This document shows positions 1-9,728 of a DNA stretch of 42,744 bases, piece by piece (the stretch's first letter is position 1; each line of letters starts with the position of its first letter). The notes under the pieces were generated by a model. It was not told the DNA's origin. It did not search any database and saw only the letters and a program-made list of their open reading frames with translations. The position numbers and the translations under genes are program-made. The DNA comes from Dactylosporangium sp. AC04546. GTDB taxonomy: Bacteria > Actinomycetota > Actinomycetes > Mycobacteriales > Micromonosporaceae. The stretch covers positions 1-42,744 of the forward strand of contig NZ_JAHYSG010000104.1 of the NCBI RefSeq assembly GCF_022095675.1. Reading direction: 5' to 3'.

Positions 1-63
1 AAGCCCTCCAGCGCCGATGGTACTGCACCCGAGAGAGTGTGGGAGAGTAGGACGCCGCCGGAC
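1..63 (+). rRNA. rrf: 5S ribosomal RNA, 3' part
   Basis: The first ~63 bases match the conserved 3' half of actinobacterial 5S rRNA: the CAGCGCCGATGGTACTGCA block, then GTGGGAGAGTAGGACGCCGC and GGAC at the end. The 5' half lies outside the window. A strong palindromic terminator follows within 10 nt, consistent with the end of an rRNA operon. The exact 3' end is estimated from the family pattern. Confidence 0.9.
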
Positions 64-71
64 AAACCTTC

Positions 72-107
72 CTTCAGGGGCCCACCAATATTGGTGGGCC
101 CCTGAAG
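72..107 (+). terminator. rRNA operon terminator (perfect palindrome)
   Basis: Positions 72-107 form a 36-nt perfect palindrome (arms CTTCAGGGGCCCACCAAT and complement, centre between 89 and 90). There is no T-tract after it, as is common in actinomycetes. Immediately downstream of 5S rRNA, it most likely ends the rRNA operon. It also lies between convergent genes, so it may also stop transcription of the minus-strand gene ending at 151. Confidence 0.8.
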
Positions 108-150
108 CGTCTCCTGGGCAATTTGTTCGCCGCAATAGCGCCGGCATCGC

Positions 151-897
151 CTACGCCATCTGCATCCGCTCCGCGAACCGTGTGAGCTCGTCGAGGTCGT
201 CGCCGGCCGGGATCACCAGCCGGGTCACGCCCCCTTCGGCGAGGGCCTCGACCTGGTCCCTCGTGAGCTCGGGGGAACCCCAGCGGGTGTACTCCGACCG
301 CCCCGCCAGGTCGCGTTGCAGCGCGCGCTCCTCCGGTGGGAGCACGCCGCCCGGGAACCAGCCGTCCCCACGAGCCGCCGCTCGCCGGGCTGCGGCGTGG
401 CTGGCGCCGCCGACGTGGATCGGCAGCGGGGCCAGGGGCGTCGGGAAGCTGGTCAGGTCGTCGAACTCGAAGAACTCGCCGTGATAGCTCACCGGGCCGC
501 CCGTCCACAGCAGGCGCAGCACGTCGATGGCCTCGTCGGCCCGGCGGCCCCTGGTGCTGAAGTCGACGCCGACCGCGGCGGCCTCCGCGGGGATGTTGCC
601 GACGCCGATGGTCAGCAGGCGCATCCGGCCCCGGGACAGCACGTCGATGGTGGCGAGGCGTTTCGCGAGGATGACCGGGTGGCGGTACGGCAGGAGCAGC
701 ACCCCCGTACCGAGCAGGATGCGGTCGGTCGACGCGGCCACGAAGGTGAGGGCGTCGAGCGGGTCCAGGAACGGTACCGACTCCATGGTCAGGTGGTCGG
801 GGACGTAGAAGCCCTCGAAGCCGCAGGCCTCGGCGTGCCGGGCGACGGCGACGAGCAGCTCGGGGTCGGTGGGCCGGTGGTGGACGGCGAACCTCAT
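151..897 (-). CDS. LLM-class (F420/flavin-dependent) oxidoreductase
   Basis: A 248-residue luciferase-like monooxygenase-fold protein. Visible signatures are the N-terminal strand MRFAVHH, the GFEGFYVPDHLT segment, the conserved ATIDVLSRGRMRL block, and GVGNIPAEAAAVG, which resembles the GG(N/Y)..E phosphate-binding region. Known members are cytoplasmic and bind FMN or F420; the actinomycete type is often F420-dependent, but the substrate cannot be read from sequence. It is shorter than typical members (~280-330 aa). It follows the iclR-type gene on the same strand, so it is a likely target of that regulator. The ATG at 897 lies 6 nt after a TACGGT -10 element, suggesting a leaderless mRNA. 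Confidence 0.85.
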   Translation of the reverse strand: MRFAVHHRPTDPELLVAVARHAEACGFEGFYVPDHLTMESVPFLDPLDALTFVAASTDRILLGTGVLLLPYRHPVILAKRLATIDVLSRGRMRLLTIGVGNIPAEAAAVGVDFSTRGRRADEAIDVLRLLWTGGPVSYHGEFFEFDDLTSFPTPLAPLPIHVGGASHAAARRAAARGDGWFPGGVLPPEERALQRDLAGRSEYTRWGSPELTRDQVEALAEGGVTRLVIPAGDDLDELTRFAERMQMA

Positions 898-903
898 GGC
901 CGG

Positions 904-909
904 ACCGTA
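904..909 (-). promoter_or_regulatory. Putative -10 element, leaderless start of LLM oxidoreductase
   Basis: On the minus strand TACGGT fits the actinobacterial TANNNT -10 consensus and is followed by 6 nt and then the ATG at 897. This spacing is typical of leaderless transcripts. The 18-bp palindrome at 913-930 lies directly upstream and would overlap the -35 region. Confidence 0.45.
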
Positions 910-912
910 AAG

Positions 913-930
913 GTTGACGCCGGCGTCAAC
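913..930. promoter_or_regulatory. 18-bp perfect palindrome, candidate IclR operator
   Basis: GTTGACGCCGGCGTCAAC is its own reverse complement and has no loop, so it looks like an operator and not a terminator. It spans the last codon and stop of the iclR-type gene and lies just upstream of the -10 of the oxidoreductase gene. IclR proteins bind short palindromes, so control of the downstream gene is a reasonable inference. Confidence 0.5.
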
Positions 931-1552
931 GCAAGGCTCTGGCCACCGCGTCCGCGGCGTTGACGACGTGGGTTCTGGCTTCCTCCTTGATCTGGGCGAG
1001 GGCGACCACGCCGACGCTGGCCTCCAGGCCCTCGACGTGCGGGACGGCGGCCGCTACGCCGAAGGCGCCCGGCTGCAGTTCGCCCTCGGTCGCTACCGCG
1101 CTGAAGTCGCCGTCCCGGCCGGCCAGGATCGCCTTGCCGGCCGCGCCGACCTCCAGCGGGTGGCGAGAGCCCGTTCTGTACGCCACGTGGAACTGGGTCC
1201 AGCTCGGCTCGACCACCGCCAGGGCGTACGCCTCGCCGCCGTCGGCGATCGTCAGGTGGGCCGTCGCCCCTACCGTCTCGGCCAGGCGTCTCAGCGCCGG
1301 CAGGGCCGCGTCCGCAACCAGGGGCTGGGCTCGCCTCGCCAGATGTAGGACGCCCGCGCCCACCCGTAGGCGGCCGGACGGGTCCCTGCGCACCATGCCG
1401 TGTTCGGACAGCGTGGCGACCAGGCGGTACACCACCGCTCGGCCGACGCCCAGGCGGGCCGCGGCCTCGGTCATGGTCAGGCCGCTGGGAGCGTCGGCCA
1501 CCAGGTGGAGCAGGCGCAGGCCGCGGTCCAGGGTCTGCGCGGTCTCGGTCAC
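926..1552 (-). CDS. IclR-family transcriptional regulator
   Basis: A 208-residue regulator with an N-terminal winged helix (residues ~5-60; LTMTEAAARLGVGRAVVYRL is the helix-turn-helix) and a C-terminal effector domain with the conserved HPLEVGAAGKAIL motif (IclR consensus PLH..A.GKA.LA). It is shorter than usual (~250 aa), mainly at the C-terminus. The start is GTG at 1552, which directly follows the TAG of the upstream lipoprotein gene (TAGGTG), so translational coupling is likely. The next gene on the strand is the LLM oxidoreductase, with a palindrome at the junction. Effector and regulon are unknown. Confidence 0.9.
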   Translation of the reverse strand: MTETAQTLDRGLRLLHLVADAPSGLTMTEAAARLGVGRAVVYRLVATLSEHGMVRRDPSGRLRVGAGVLHLARRAQPLVADAALPALRRLAETVGATAHLTIADGGEAYALAVVEPSWTQFHVAYRTGSRHPLEVGAAGKAILAGRDGDFSAVATEGELQPGAFGVAAAVPHVEGLEASVGVVALAQIKEEARTHVVNAADAVARALR

Positions 1553-2548
1553 CTACTCATTGAACGCCAGCGCGTCCGGCTTCGTCTCGCAGGTGGCGGT
1601 CCACTGCGGTACGACCGCGCCCTTCACGGTGATGGTGCCCTTGAGCTGGAAGACGACCTGCGCGACGGCCACATCGGCGGGCACGTCCACGGTCAGTTCG
1701 GCCGCGCCGGTGTGCGGGTCGTCCTGGTTGGGGCCGCCGAGCGACAGGGGCAGGTTGACCGGGACGGGGCCCTCGGGGCCGGTGATCGCGAGCGCCGACG
1801 GGGTGTCGACCGCGATCGCGATGCCGTTGCGGCTGTACCACAGGCCGAGCTTGAGGTTCATCCAGACGCGGCCGGTCTTCGCCCAGCCCCGGGCCTCCGC
1901 CCACGGCTCCAGCGTCGCGTTGGCCGAGAAGACGACCGTCGAACCGTTGATCGACTTGTCCGGGCTGGCGATGTCGCAGCGGAACGAGGCGCTGTCGCGG
2001 CGCCTCGGGTACAGGCCGGGGATCGGGGTGCTCGTCTCGGCGGTGCGCAGGTCGATCCACTGGGTGCGTTCGGTGTCGGTGATCTCGAGCCGGGTTGTTG
2101 CACCCTTCGGCGCGGCGACGACGATGAACGCCTGGCTCTGGAACTTCGGTACCTGATGCGGCTGGCCGTTGATCTTCACCAAAGCGTCGGCGAACCCCGT
2201 CGTGATGGTCCCGTCGGGCGCGGATCCGACATAGGCGATGACCCATTCCTCGTCGGGGTTCTTCGGCGGCGGCGTCGCGTTACGCCCTTCGATGTCGGTC
2301 GGGTAGGTGTCGGTCGCGCCGATCATTTCCAGGTGCAGGCCGGCGTTCGGCCAGCGCAGGTTCGCCTCTTGTTTGCCGAGGACGCGGATGAACGGCAACT
2401 CCAGGTTCGCCGGGCGGGAGCCCTGGTGCACCATGACCTTGGGGTTCGGCGGCGGCGCGCTGACGGTCGACCAGTCCGTGGGCGGGTCGGATTTCGAGCA
2501 GGCCGACAGGAGGAGTACCCCGCACAGCGCGAGTCGGCGGATCAGCAC
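1553..2548 (-). CDS. Predicted lipoprotein of unknown function
   Basis: I place the start at GTG 2548, giving 331 residues. The protein then opens with a lipoprotein signal: VLIRRLALCGVLLLSAC, two arginines, a hydrophobic core and the lipobox LSAC with Cys17 as the predicted lipidation site. An open frame continues 50 codons further upstream to 2698, but that part runs across the cysS start and looks non-coding. The mature part has no domain I recognise; it looks beta-rich, with a Pro-rich spacer after the cysteine. The gene is divergent from cysS and ends directly against the iclR start. Confidence 0.75.
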   Translation of the reverse strand: MLIRRLALCGVLLLSACSKSDPPTDWSTVSAPPPNPKVMVHQGSRPANLELPFIRVLGKQEANLRWPNAGLHLEMIGATDTYPTDIEGRNATPPPKNPDEEWVIAYVGSAPDGTITTGFADALVKINGQPHQVPKFQSQAFIVVAAPKGATTRLEITDTERTQWIDLRTAETSTPIPGLYPRRRDSASFRCDIASPDKSINGSTVVFSANATLEPWAEARGWAKTGRVWMNLKLGLWYSRNGIAIAVDTPSALAITGPEGPVPVNLPLSLGGPNQDDPHTGAAELTVDVPADVAVAQVVFQLKGTITVKGAVVPQWTATCETKPDALAFNE

Positions 2549-2608
2549 ATGGCTGATTCTGCGGTCGCGCCCCGGGGTCGCGCGACATCGCGTCACAATG
2601 CCGACCGG

Positions 2609-2614
2609 TACTCT
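2609..2614 (+). promoter_or_regulatory. Putative -10 element, leaderless start of cysS
   Basis: TACTCT matches TANNNT and is followed by 7 nt and then the GTG start of cysS at 2622. There is no Shine-Dalgarno sequence in between. No convincing -35 element is visible. Confidence 0.5.
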
Positions 2615-2621
2615 TGCATCT

Positions 2622-4028
<1,407 letters not shown>

Positions 4029-4033
4029 GGCAC

Positions 4034-5128
4034 ATGCCAGGGAATTCCGAACGCCGCGGTAAGCGCGTGGCGTCGAAGAAGGGCGCCGTGAAGGGCTCCG
4101 GCGGCAAGAACCGCCAGTCGCTCGCCGGCCGCGGTCGCACGCTGCCGGCCGACGAGCGGCCGTGGCACAAGGGGTACTCCGGCGACGAGGAGCTGCCGCA
4201 GCGCACCGCCTGGAAGCAGGACAAGGAGCGCCGCGCGGCAGCGGCCGAGGGGCGCGCGCCCAAGATCGGCCAGCCCGGCACCAAGCGCACCGCCGGAAAG
4301 GGCCCGTTCGGCGCTTCGAAGAAGGCCGCGGCGCAGTCCCGGTCGGGCCCACGGGTCTCGCCCGGGCGCAAGTCCGCCCAGCCGAAGGACGGGCCGGAGC
4401 TGCTCGTCGGCCGCAACCCGGTCGTCGAGGCGCTGCGCACCCACGTCCCCGCCACGGCGCTGTACGTGGCGCTCGGCATCGACATGGACGAGCGGGTCAA
4501 GGAGGCCGTGCGCACCGCCGCCGAGCGGGGCATCGCGATCCTCGAGGTCACCCGCAACGAGCTCGACCGGATGACCGGCGGGGTCCTGCACCAGGGCGTC
4601 GGCCTGCAGGTGCCGCCGTTCGCGTACGAGCCGTTCGCCGACCTGCTCGCCGCCTCACTGGAGACGACGACGCCACTGCTGGTGGCGTTGGACGGCGTCA
4701 CCGACCCGCGCAACCTCGGCGCGATCATCCGCTCCGCGGCCGCGTTCGGCGCGCACGGCGTCTTCCTGCCCGAGCGGCGCTCGGCCGCGATCACGGCCAC
4801 CGCCTGGCGCACCAGCGCCGGCGCGGCGGCCCGGGTCAAGGTGTCCCAGGTCACCAACCTGACCCGCTCGCTCAAGGCGTGCCAGGAGGAGGGCTTCGTC
4901 GTCGTCGGGCTCGACGCCGACGGGGAGACCTCGCTGTACAGCCTGGAAGCCGCGGTCGGTCCGCTGGTCGTGGTCGTGGGCTCCGAGGGCCGCGGCCTGT
5001 CCCGGCTCGTCGGGCAGACCTGCGACCTGCGGGTGGGCATCCCGATGGTCTCCGACGTCGAATCCCTCAACGCGTCCGTCGCCACGGCCGTGACTCTCGC
5101 GGAGGTCGCTCGTCGGCGATCCGCCTGA
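4034..5128 (+). CDS. rlmB: TrmH/SpoU-family 23S rRNA 2'-O-methyltransferase (RlmB-like)
   Basis: A 364-residue SPOUT methyltransferase. Residues 1-125 are a long basic, low-complexity extension (many Lys, Arg, Gly), common in actinobacterial members and probably RNA-binding. Then come the substrate-binding domain ([15 protein letters not shown]) and the trefoil-knot SAM domain, with motif 1 [20 protein letters not shown], motif 2 [14 protein letters not shown] and motif 3 [18 protein letters not shown]. The known role of RlmB is 2'-O-methylation of G2251 in 23S rRNA. ATG 4034 was chosen because CTGAGG precedes it and the open frame upstream overlaps cysS. The cysS-rlmB pairing is conserved in actinobacteria. 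Confidence 0.93.
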   Translation: MPGNSERRGKRVASKKGAVKGSGGKNRQSLAGRGRTLPADERPWHKGYSGDEELPQRTAWKQDKERRAAAAEGRAPKIGQPGTKRTAGKGPFGASKKAAAQSRSGPRVSPGRKSAQPKDGPELLVGRNPVVEALRTHVPATALYVALGIDMDERVKEAVRTAAERGIAILEVTRNELDRMTGGVLHQGVGLQVPPFAYEPFADLLAASLETTTPLLVALDGVTDPRNLGAIIRSAAAFGAHGVFLPERRSAAITATAWRTSAGAAARVKVSQVTNLTRSLKACQEEGFVVVGLDADGETSLYSLEAAVGPLVVVVGSEGRGLSRLVGQTCDLRVGIPMVSDVESLNASVATAVTLAEVARRRSA

Positions 5129-5154
5129 TCTCTGGCGCATTGGTCTGGGCTGCC

Positions 5155-5160
5155 TAATAT
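5155..5160 (+). promoter_or_regulatory. Putative -10 element (TAATAT), leaderless start of Hsp70-like gene
   Basis: TAATAT is a near-perfect -10 hexamer in very GC-rich DNA. GTG at 5168 follows after 7 nt, so the transcript is probably leaderless. The ATG at 5159 overlaps the hexamer itself and is therefore an unlikely start. Confidence 0.6.
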
Positions 5161-5167
5161 GGGCCCG

Positions 5168-7996
5168 GTGAATGAGCCTCAGCAGGGCTTCGCGATCGGA
5201 GTCGATCTCGGAACGTCCAACACCGTCGCTGTCATCCGCTGGCCCGACGGCCGGACCCGCCCGCTCCTCGTCGACGGGGCGCCCATCATGCCCTCGGGCG
5301 TCTTCGTCGACGAGAGCGGCCGGCTGCACGTCGGCCGGGACGCCGCGCGGCTGGCGGGCCTGGACCCCTCCCGCTTCGAGCCCAATCCGAAGCGGCGGAT
5401 TGACGAGCCCACGGTACTGCTGGGAGACCGCGAACTCCCGACCGTCGACCTGCTGGCGTCCATCCTGGCGTCCGTCGCCCGGGCCGCTGTCGAAGCGGTC
5501 GGGTTCCTCCCCACGGCGGTCCTGACTTACCCGGCGGCGTGGGGCACGCGCCGCCGGGAGACCCTCCAGACGGCCGCTCGGCGGGCCGGCTGGCCGCCGG
5601 TCATGCTGGTGCCCGAGCCGGTGGCGGCGGCGCGCTACTTCGCCGACGTGCTGCGGCGGCCGGTGCCCGTCGGCTCGGCCCTCGCCGTGTTCGACTTCGG
5701 TGGCGGCACACTCGACATCGCTGTTGTGCGCAATGACGGCGGTCGTTTCGAGGTCATCGGTACCGGTGGCTTGGAGGACCTGGGCGGCCTGGACGTCGAC
5801 GCTGCCTTGGTCGAGCACCTTGGGCTGGTGATCGAGCAGACGGCGCCTTCCACGTGGGCGGCGCTGCGCAACCCCGCCACCACCTCGCAGCGGCGGGATC
5901 GGCGGCTGTTCTGGGACGACGTCCGGGGCGCCAAGGAGATGCTGTCTCGGGCTACCGTCGCTCCCATCACCGTCCCGGGGCATGACCAGGCTATTCACCT
6001 GACGCGTGAGGAACTCGACAAGGTCATTGAGCCGCTGATCCGGCGGGCCGTGTGGGAGACGGGGGCTGTGGTTCAGCGGTCTGGTCTTCGCGCCGATCAG
6101 CTGGCGGGCATGTTCCTCGTCGGCGGCTCCTCGCGGCTGCCACTCGCCGCGCGGCTGCTGCACGCTGACCTGGGGATTCCGCCTACGGTACTGGAGCAGC
6201 CGGAGCTGCCTGTGGCCGAGGGGGCTTTGGCGGAACTGGCGCCGGTCAGCGGGTACAGCACGGAAAGCATCCCGGCTGGTACCTCGAGGCCGATGGCTGC
6301 GGCGCCGGTGTCGCCTGGGTTCGCTGGCGCGCCGACCTCTGCGCCGGCGTTCGGGAATGCGTCGCCGCCTACCGGCTATCCGATGTCGGCCGGGCAGGCG
6401 ATTCCGCCGCAGATCTCGGCACCGCCGGCGTCCGGGCCGCCTACTTCCGCGCCTCCGACACCTCCGACGCAGGGCTTTGGCGCGCCGCCGACTCAGGGCT
6501 TTGCTGCCCCGCCCACTTCCGCGCCTCCCACGCAAGGCTTTGGCGCGCCGCCGGTTTCGGGCGCTCCCACCTCGCCGCCGTATTCCGGCCGGCCGACGCC
6601 TCCGCCGTACGTGAACCCCCCGACGCCGCCTTCATCCGGGGAATCCGGCAAACCGCGCCGCACCGGCCTTCTGGTGGCTGTTGCGGCGGCCCTCGTGGTC
6701 CTGGTCGTGCTCGGCGGCGGCTACTGGTTCTTCTTCCGCGACCGCGACACCACGGTGGAGTTCACCACGATCTCCAACATCGGCTCGATCGACCTCGGCG
6801 AGGCGACCAAGGTCTCCGGCGTGACGACGGCGACGATCGGCGAGCGGGTGTACGTCGGCTGGGAGGCCGACAGCAAGTACCGCGTCGCCGCCTACAGCCT
6901 CACGGACAAGAAGAAGGCCTGGGGCCCGGTCGACATCGACAGCAAGAACACCACCTGGCGTATGTGGCCGTTCTCGAAGGGCATCCTCGTCGCCGGCACG
7001 GGCGACTCCGCCGGCGGCCGGCTCTACCTGCTGAGCCAGGAGAACGGCAAGCAGCTGCGCCAGGAGGCGTACGAGGCCGAGGATCGGGTGTACCCGCTCG
7101 AGAACGTGTGGGTGCAGCACTCGAACAAGGACAAGAAGTCGAACGCCTTCGGCTGGAACGGCGACCCCAAGTGGACCCGCAACGACGCCAAGGACGGAAG
7201 CTTGCTCGTCGGTGAGTTGCTGCCGGGCGACCTGCGCGGCCCGGCGAACCTCGGCGGCGGCCCGCAGAACGTCGAGCTCAAGGGCCGCGACACGATTATC
7301 AGCGTCGACGGCGACGACAAGATCCGCGTGCTCGACGCGGCGAATGGCAGCAAGGTGCTGCATGAGTACACCAGCGAGTCCGACTACTACGGCATCTACG
7401 TCGCCTACAACGGCAAGCTGATCCAGACCTCGAGCTCGGCGAAGTTCAACATCAAGGTCTTCGACCTGTCGAAGGCCGGCGAGCCGACCCAGATCTACAG
7501 CTCGTCGGATGCCAACCGGCGCATCAAGGCGCTGTCCCCGTGTGGCGCGGACCGGATCTGCATCCTGGACGGCGCCGACTCCTACGGCAAGGACTACGTC
7601 GTCCGCGCGATCTCCATCGCCGACCGCAAGCAGGTCTGGCAGGCCGACGCCAGGGAGACGGACACCCTGGTCCCCGTTGGCAAGCAGATCCTGGCCACGG
7701 CGGCGGGCTCGTCGAGCAAGCTGAGCAGCTACCTGTTCGACGACGCGGGCAAGCAGCTGCTGAGCAGCGACGACCAGAAGTCGCTCGGCGTCCGCGTGGC
7801 GGGCGGCAGCCTCCTGTTCCTGGACAAGCTCCCCAGCACGTCGAGCGACGTCGACCTCGCCCTCGTGGGCGTGACGGCTTCGTCGGGCGATCGGGTCGCC
7901 GTCGGTACCGTCAAAGGCACCAGCTGCTCATGGAACGCGGCCTTCATCGCGTGTGAGGCCGAGGGCAAGCTGCAGGTCTGGATCTTCGCCAAATAG
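5168..7996 (+). CDS. Membrane-anchored Hsp70-like protein with C-terminal beta-propeller
   Basis: A 942-residue protein in three parts. Residues 1-~360 form an actin-like ATPase domain of the Hsp70 family: phosphate-1 loop GVDLGTSNTVAV, phosphate-2 VFDFGGGTLDIAVV, adenosine motif FLVGGSSRLPLAARLL. There is no recognisable Hsp70 substrate-binding domain. Residues ~380-495 are a Pro/Ala/Gly-rich linker with PPTQGFGAPP-like repeats. One transmembrane helix (TGLLVAVAAALVVLVVLGGG, ~500) and ~420 residues of PQQ/WD-like beta-propeller follow (for example LTDKKKAWGPVDI, RVLDAANGSKVL). Inferred topology: ATPase in the cytoplasm, propeller outside. Such proteins occur in actinomycetes, but their function is not established; sensing or scaffolding is a guess. 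A strong terminator follows. Confidence 0.88.
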   Translation: MNEPQQGFAIGVDLGTSNTVAVIRWPDGRTRPLLVDGAPIMPSGVFVDESGRLHVGRDAARLAGLDPSRFEPNPKRRIDEPTVLLGDRELPTVDLLASILASVARAAVEAVGFLPTAVLTYPAAWGTRRRETLQTAARRAGWPPVMLVPEPVAAARYFADVLRRPVPVGSALAVFDFGGGTLDIAVVRNDGGRFEVIGTGGLEDLGGLDVDAALVEHLGLVIEQTAPSTWAALRNPATTSQRRDRRLFWDDVRGAKEMLSRATVAPITVPGHDQAIHLTREELDKVIEPLIRRAVWETGAVVQRSGLRADQLAGMFLVGGSSRLPLAARLLHADLGIPPTVLEQPELPVAEGALAELAPVSGYSTESIPAGTSRPMAAAPVSPGFAGAPTSAPAFGNASPPTGYPMSAGQAIPPQISAPPASGPPTSAPPTPPTQGFGAPPTQGFAAPPTSAPPTQGFGAPPVSGAPTSPPYSGRPTPPPYVNPPTPPSSGESGKPRRTGLLVAVAAALVVLVVLGGGYWFFFRDRDTTVEFTTISNIGSIDLGEATKVSGVTTATIGERVYVGWEADSKYRVAAYSLTDKKKAWGPVDIDSKNTTWRMWPFSKGILVAGTGDSAGGRLYLLSQENGKQLRQEAYEAEDRVYPLENVWVQHSNKDKKSNAFGWNGDPKWTRNDAKDGSLLVGELLPGDLRGPANLGGGPQNVELKGRDTIISVDGDDKIRVLDAANGSKVLHEYTSESDYYGIYVAYNGKLIQTSSSAKFNIKVFDLSKAGEPTQIYSSSDANRRIKALSPCGADRICILDGADSYGKDYVVRAISIADRKQVWQADARETDTLVPVGKQILATAAGSSSKLSSYLFDDAGKQLLSSDDQKSLGVRVAGGSLLFLDKLPSTSSDVDLALVGVTASSGDRVAVGTVKGTSCSWNAAFIACEAEGKLQVWIFAK
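6467..6553 (+). repeat. In-gene repeats encoding PTQGF-type linker units
   Basis: The sequence ACGCAGGGCTTTGGCGCGCC at 6467 recurs almost exactly at 6530 (ACGCAAGGCTTTGG), with a diverged third copy at 6491 (ACTCAGGGCTTTGC). Each encodes TQGF(G/A)APP in the Pro-rich linker of the Hsp70-like protein. Copy number could vary by slippage. Confidence 0.7.
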
Positions 7997-8008
7997 CTTT
8001 TCCATGCA

Positions 8009-8041
8009 AAGGGGCGGCGCTCTCGTCGAGCGCCGCCCCTT
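8009..8041 (+). terminator. Intrinsic terminator between convergent genes
   Basis: A GC-rich hairpin with 12-bp arms (GGGGCGGCGCTC at 8011-8022, complement at 8028-8039), loop TCGTC and flanking A-T pairs, followed by CTTTTT. It lies 12 nt after the stop of the Hsp70-like gene and can also serve the minus-strand ABC ATPase gene ending at 8077. Confidence 0.85.
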
Positions 8042-8076
8042 GCTTTTTGGTTCTTCTTGGTTCTTCTTGGCTCAGA

Positions 8077-9168
<1,092 letters not shown>

Positions 9169-9263
9169 AGCAGGGTGCCACCTTCCACCGGCAGGAACGT
9201 GCCGGACGATCCGAGTAGAAGCCCTTGGGCAGCGAGTTTGCTCCCCGAGGTTGCAGCCAGGTT

Positions 9264-9271
9264 AAGCGCTT
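9264..9271. promoter_or_regulatory. AAGCGCTT palindrome, possible LacI-family operator
   Basis: The 8-bp palindrome AAGCGCTT lies in the 240-bp region between msiK and tRNA-Thr. LacI/GalR sugar regulators recognise related cores with a central CG. This match is short and weak alone. The same region has a direct repeat TTTGGGGTGAT (near 9302 and 9321). Nothing else is evident there. Confidence 0.3.
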
Positions 9272-9407
9272 GTTCCGCCCGTGCCAAGGTCGACGGTGGT
9301 TTTTGGGGTGATTCTCTCCTGTTTGGGGTGATGGTATGTCGGGAGCGGAGACTGGGGGTGGGCCGTTAGGATCGCTTGGTGCCCTACGTCTGCGCGTGGG
9401 GCGGCCG

Positions 9408-9480
9408 GCCGACGTGGCGCAATTGGCAGCGCACCCGACTTGTAATCGGAAGGTTGGGGGTTCAAGTCCCCCCGTCGGCT
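9408..9480 (+). tRNA. tRNA-Thr (anticodon UGU)
   Basis: A full cloverleaf: acceptor GCCGACG/CGTCGGC, D arm GCGC...GCGC, anticodon loop CTTGTAA with TGT at positions 34-36, T arm GGGGG-TTCAAGT-CCCCC, discriminator T. CCA is not encoded. The last anticodon-stem pair (C27-A43) is a mismatch. The accessory island begins directly downstream, and tRNA 3' ends are common attachment sites, but I found no second copy of the 3' end in the window. Confidence 0.95.
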
Positions 9481-9489
9481 CTCCTGATC

Positions 9490-9508
9490 AAGCCCTTGAC
9501 CTGGGCTT
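9490..9508 (+). terminator. Weak hairpin after tRNA-Thr
   Basis: AAGCCC and GGGCTT pair across a 7-nt loop, followed by a second small hairpin GATCG/CGATC around a TTTT tract (9511-9526). The position 10 nt after the tRNA suggests a terminator. The rest of 9509-9728 shows no gene I can support. Confidence 0.4.
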
Positions 9509-9728
9509 TCGATCGCGTTTTCGATCTTGAGTGCAGGTGGCGGTCGGCGTCTGCGCTCAATCTGTGCTCGGACGGTTTCGTCTCTCCTGGGTGATTGGTC
9601 GCTTCTTCGTGAAGATCGCTTGAGGCCGTGGTGCCGTGGCCCGTTGCTGGCCGTTGTGCGCATGCCCGGACGGCATCTGGTGTCACCTGCCTGGGTTGCT
9701 GTCAAGCAGAACGCCGTCTGCAAATGGA

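Noticed and set aside
4655..6535. A 626-codon minus-strand open frame across rlmB and the Hsp70-like gene
   Set aside because: It is Arg/Gly-rich, crosses two clear genes on the other strand and has no recognisable domain; a GC-skew shadow.
8048..8070. Tandem TTCTTCTTGG repeat after the Hsp70 terminator
   Set aside because: Only two copies between convergent genes; no function suggested.
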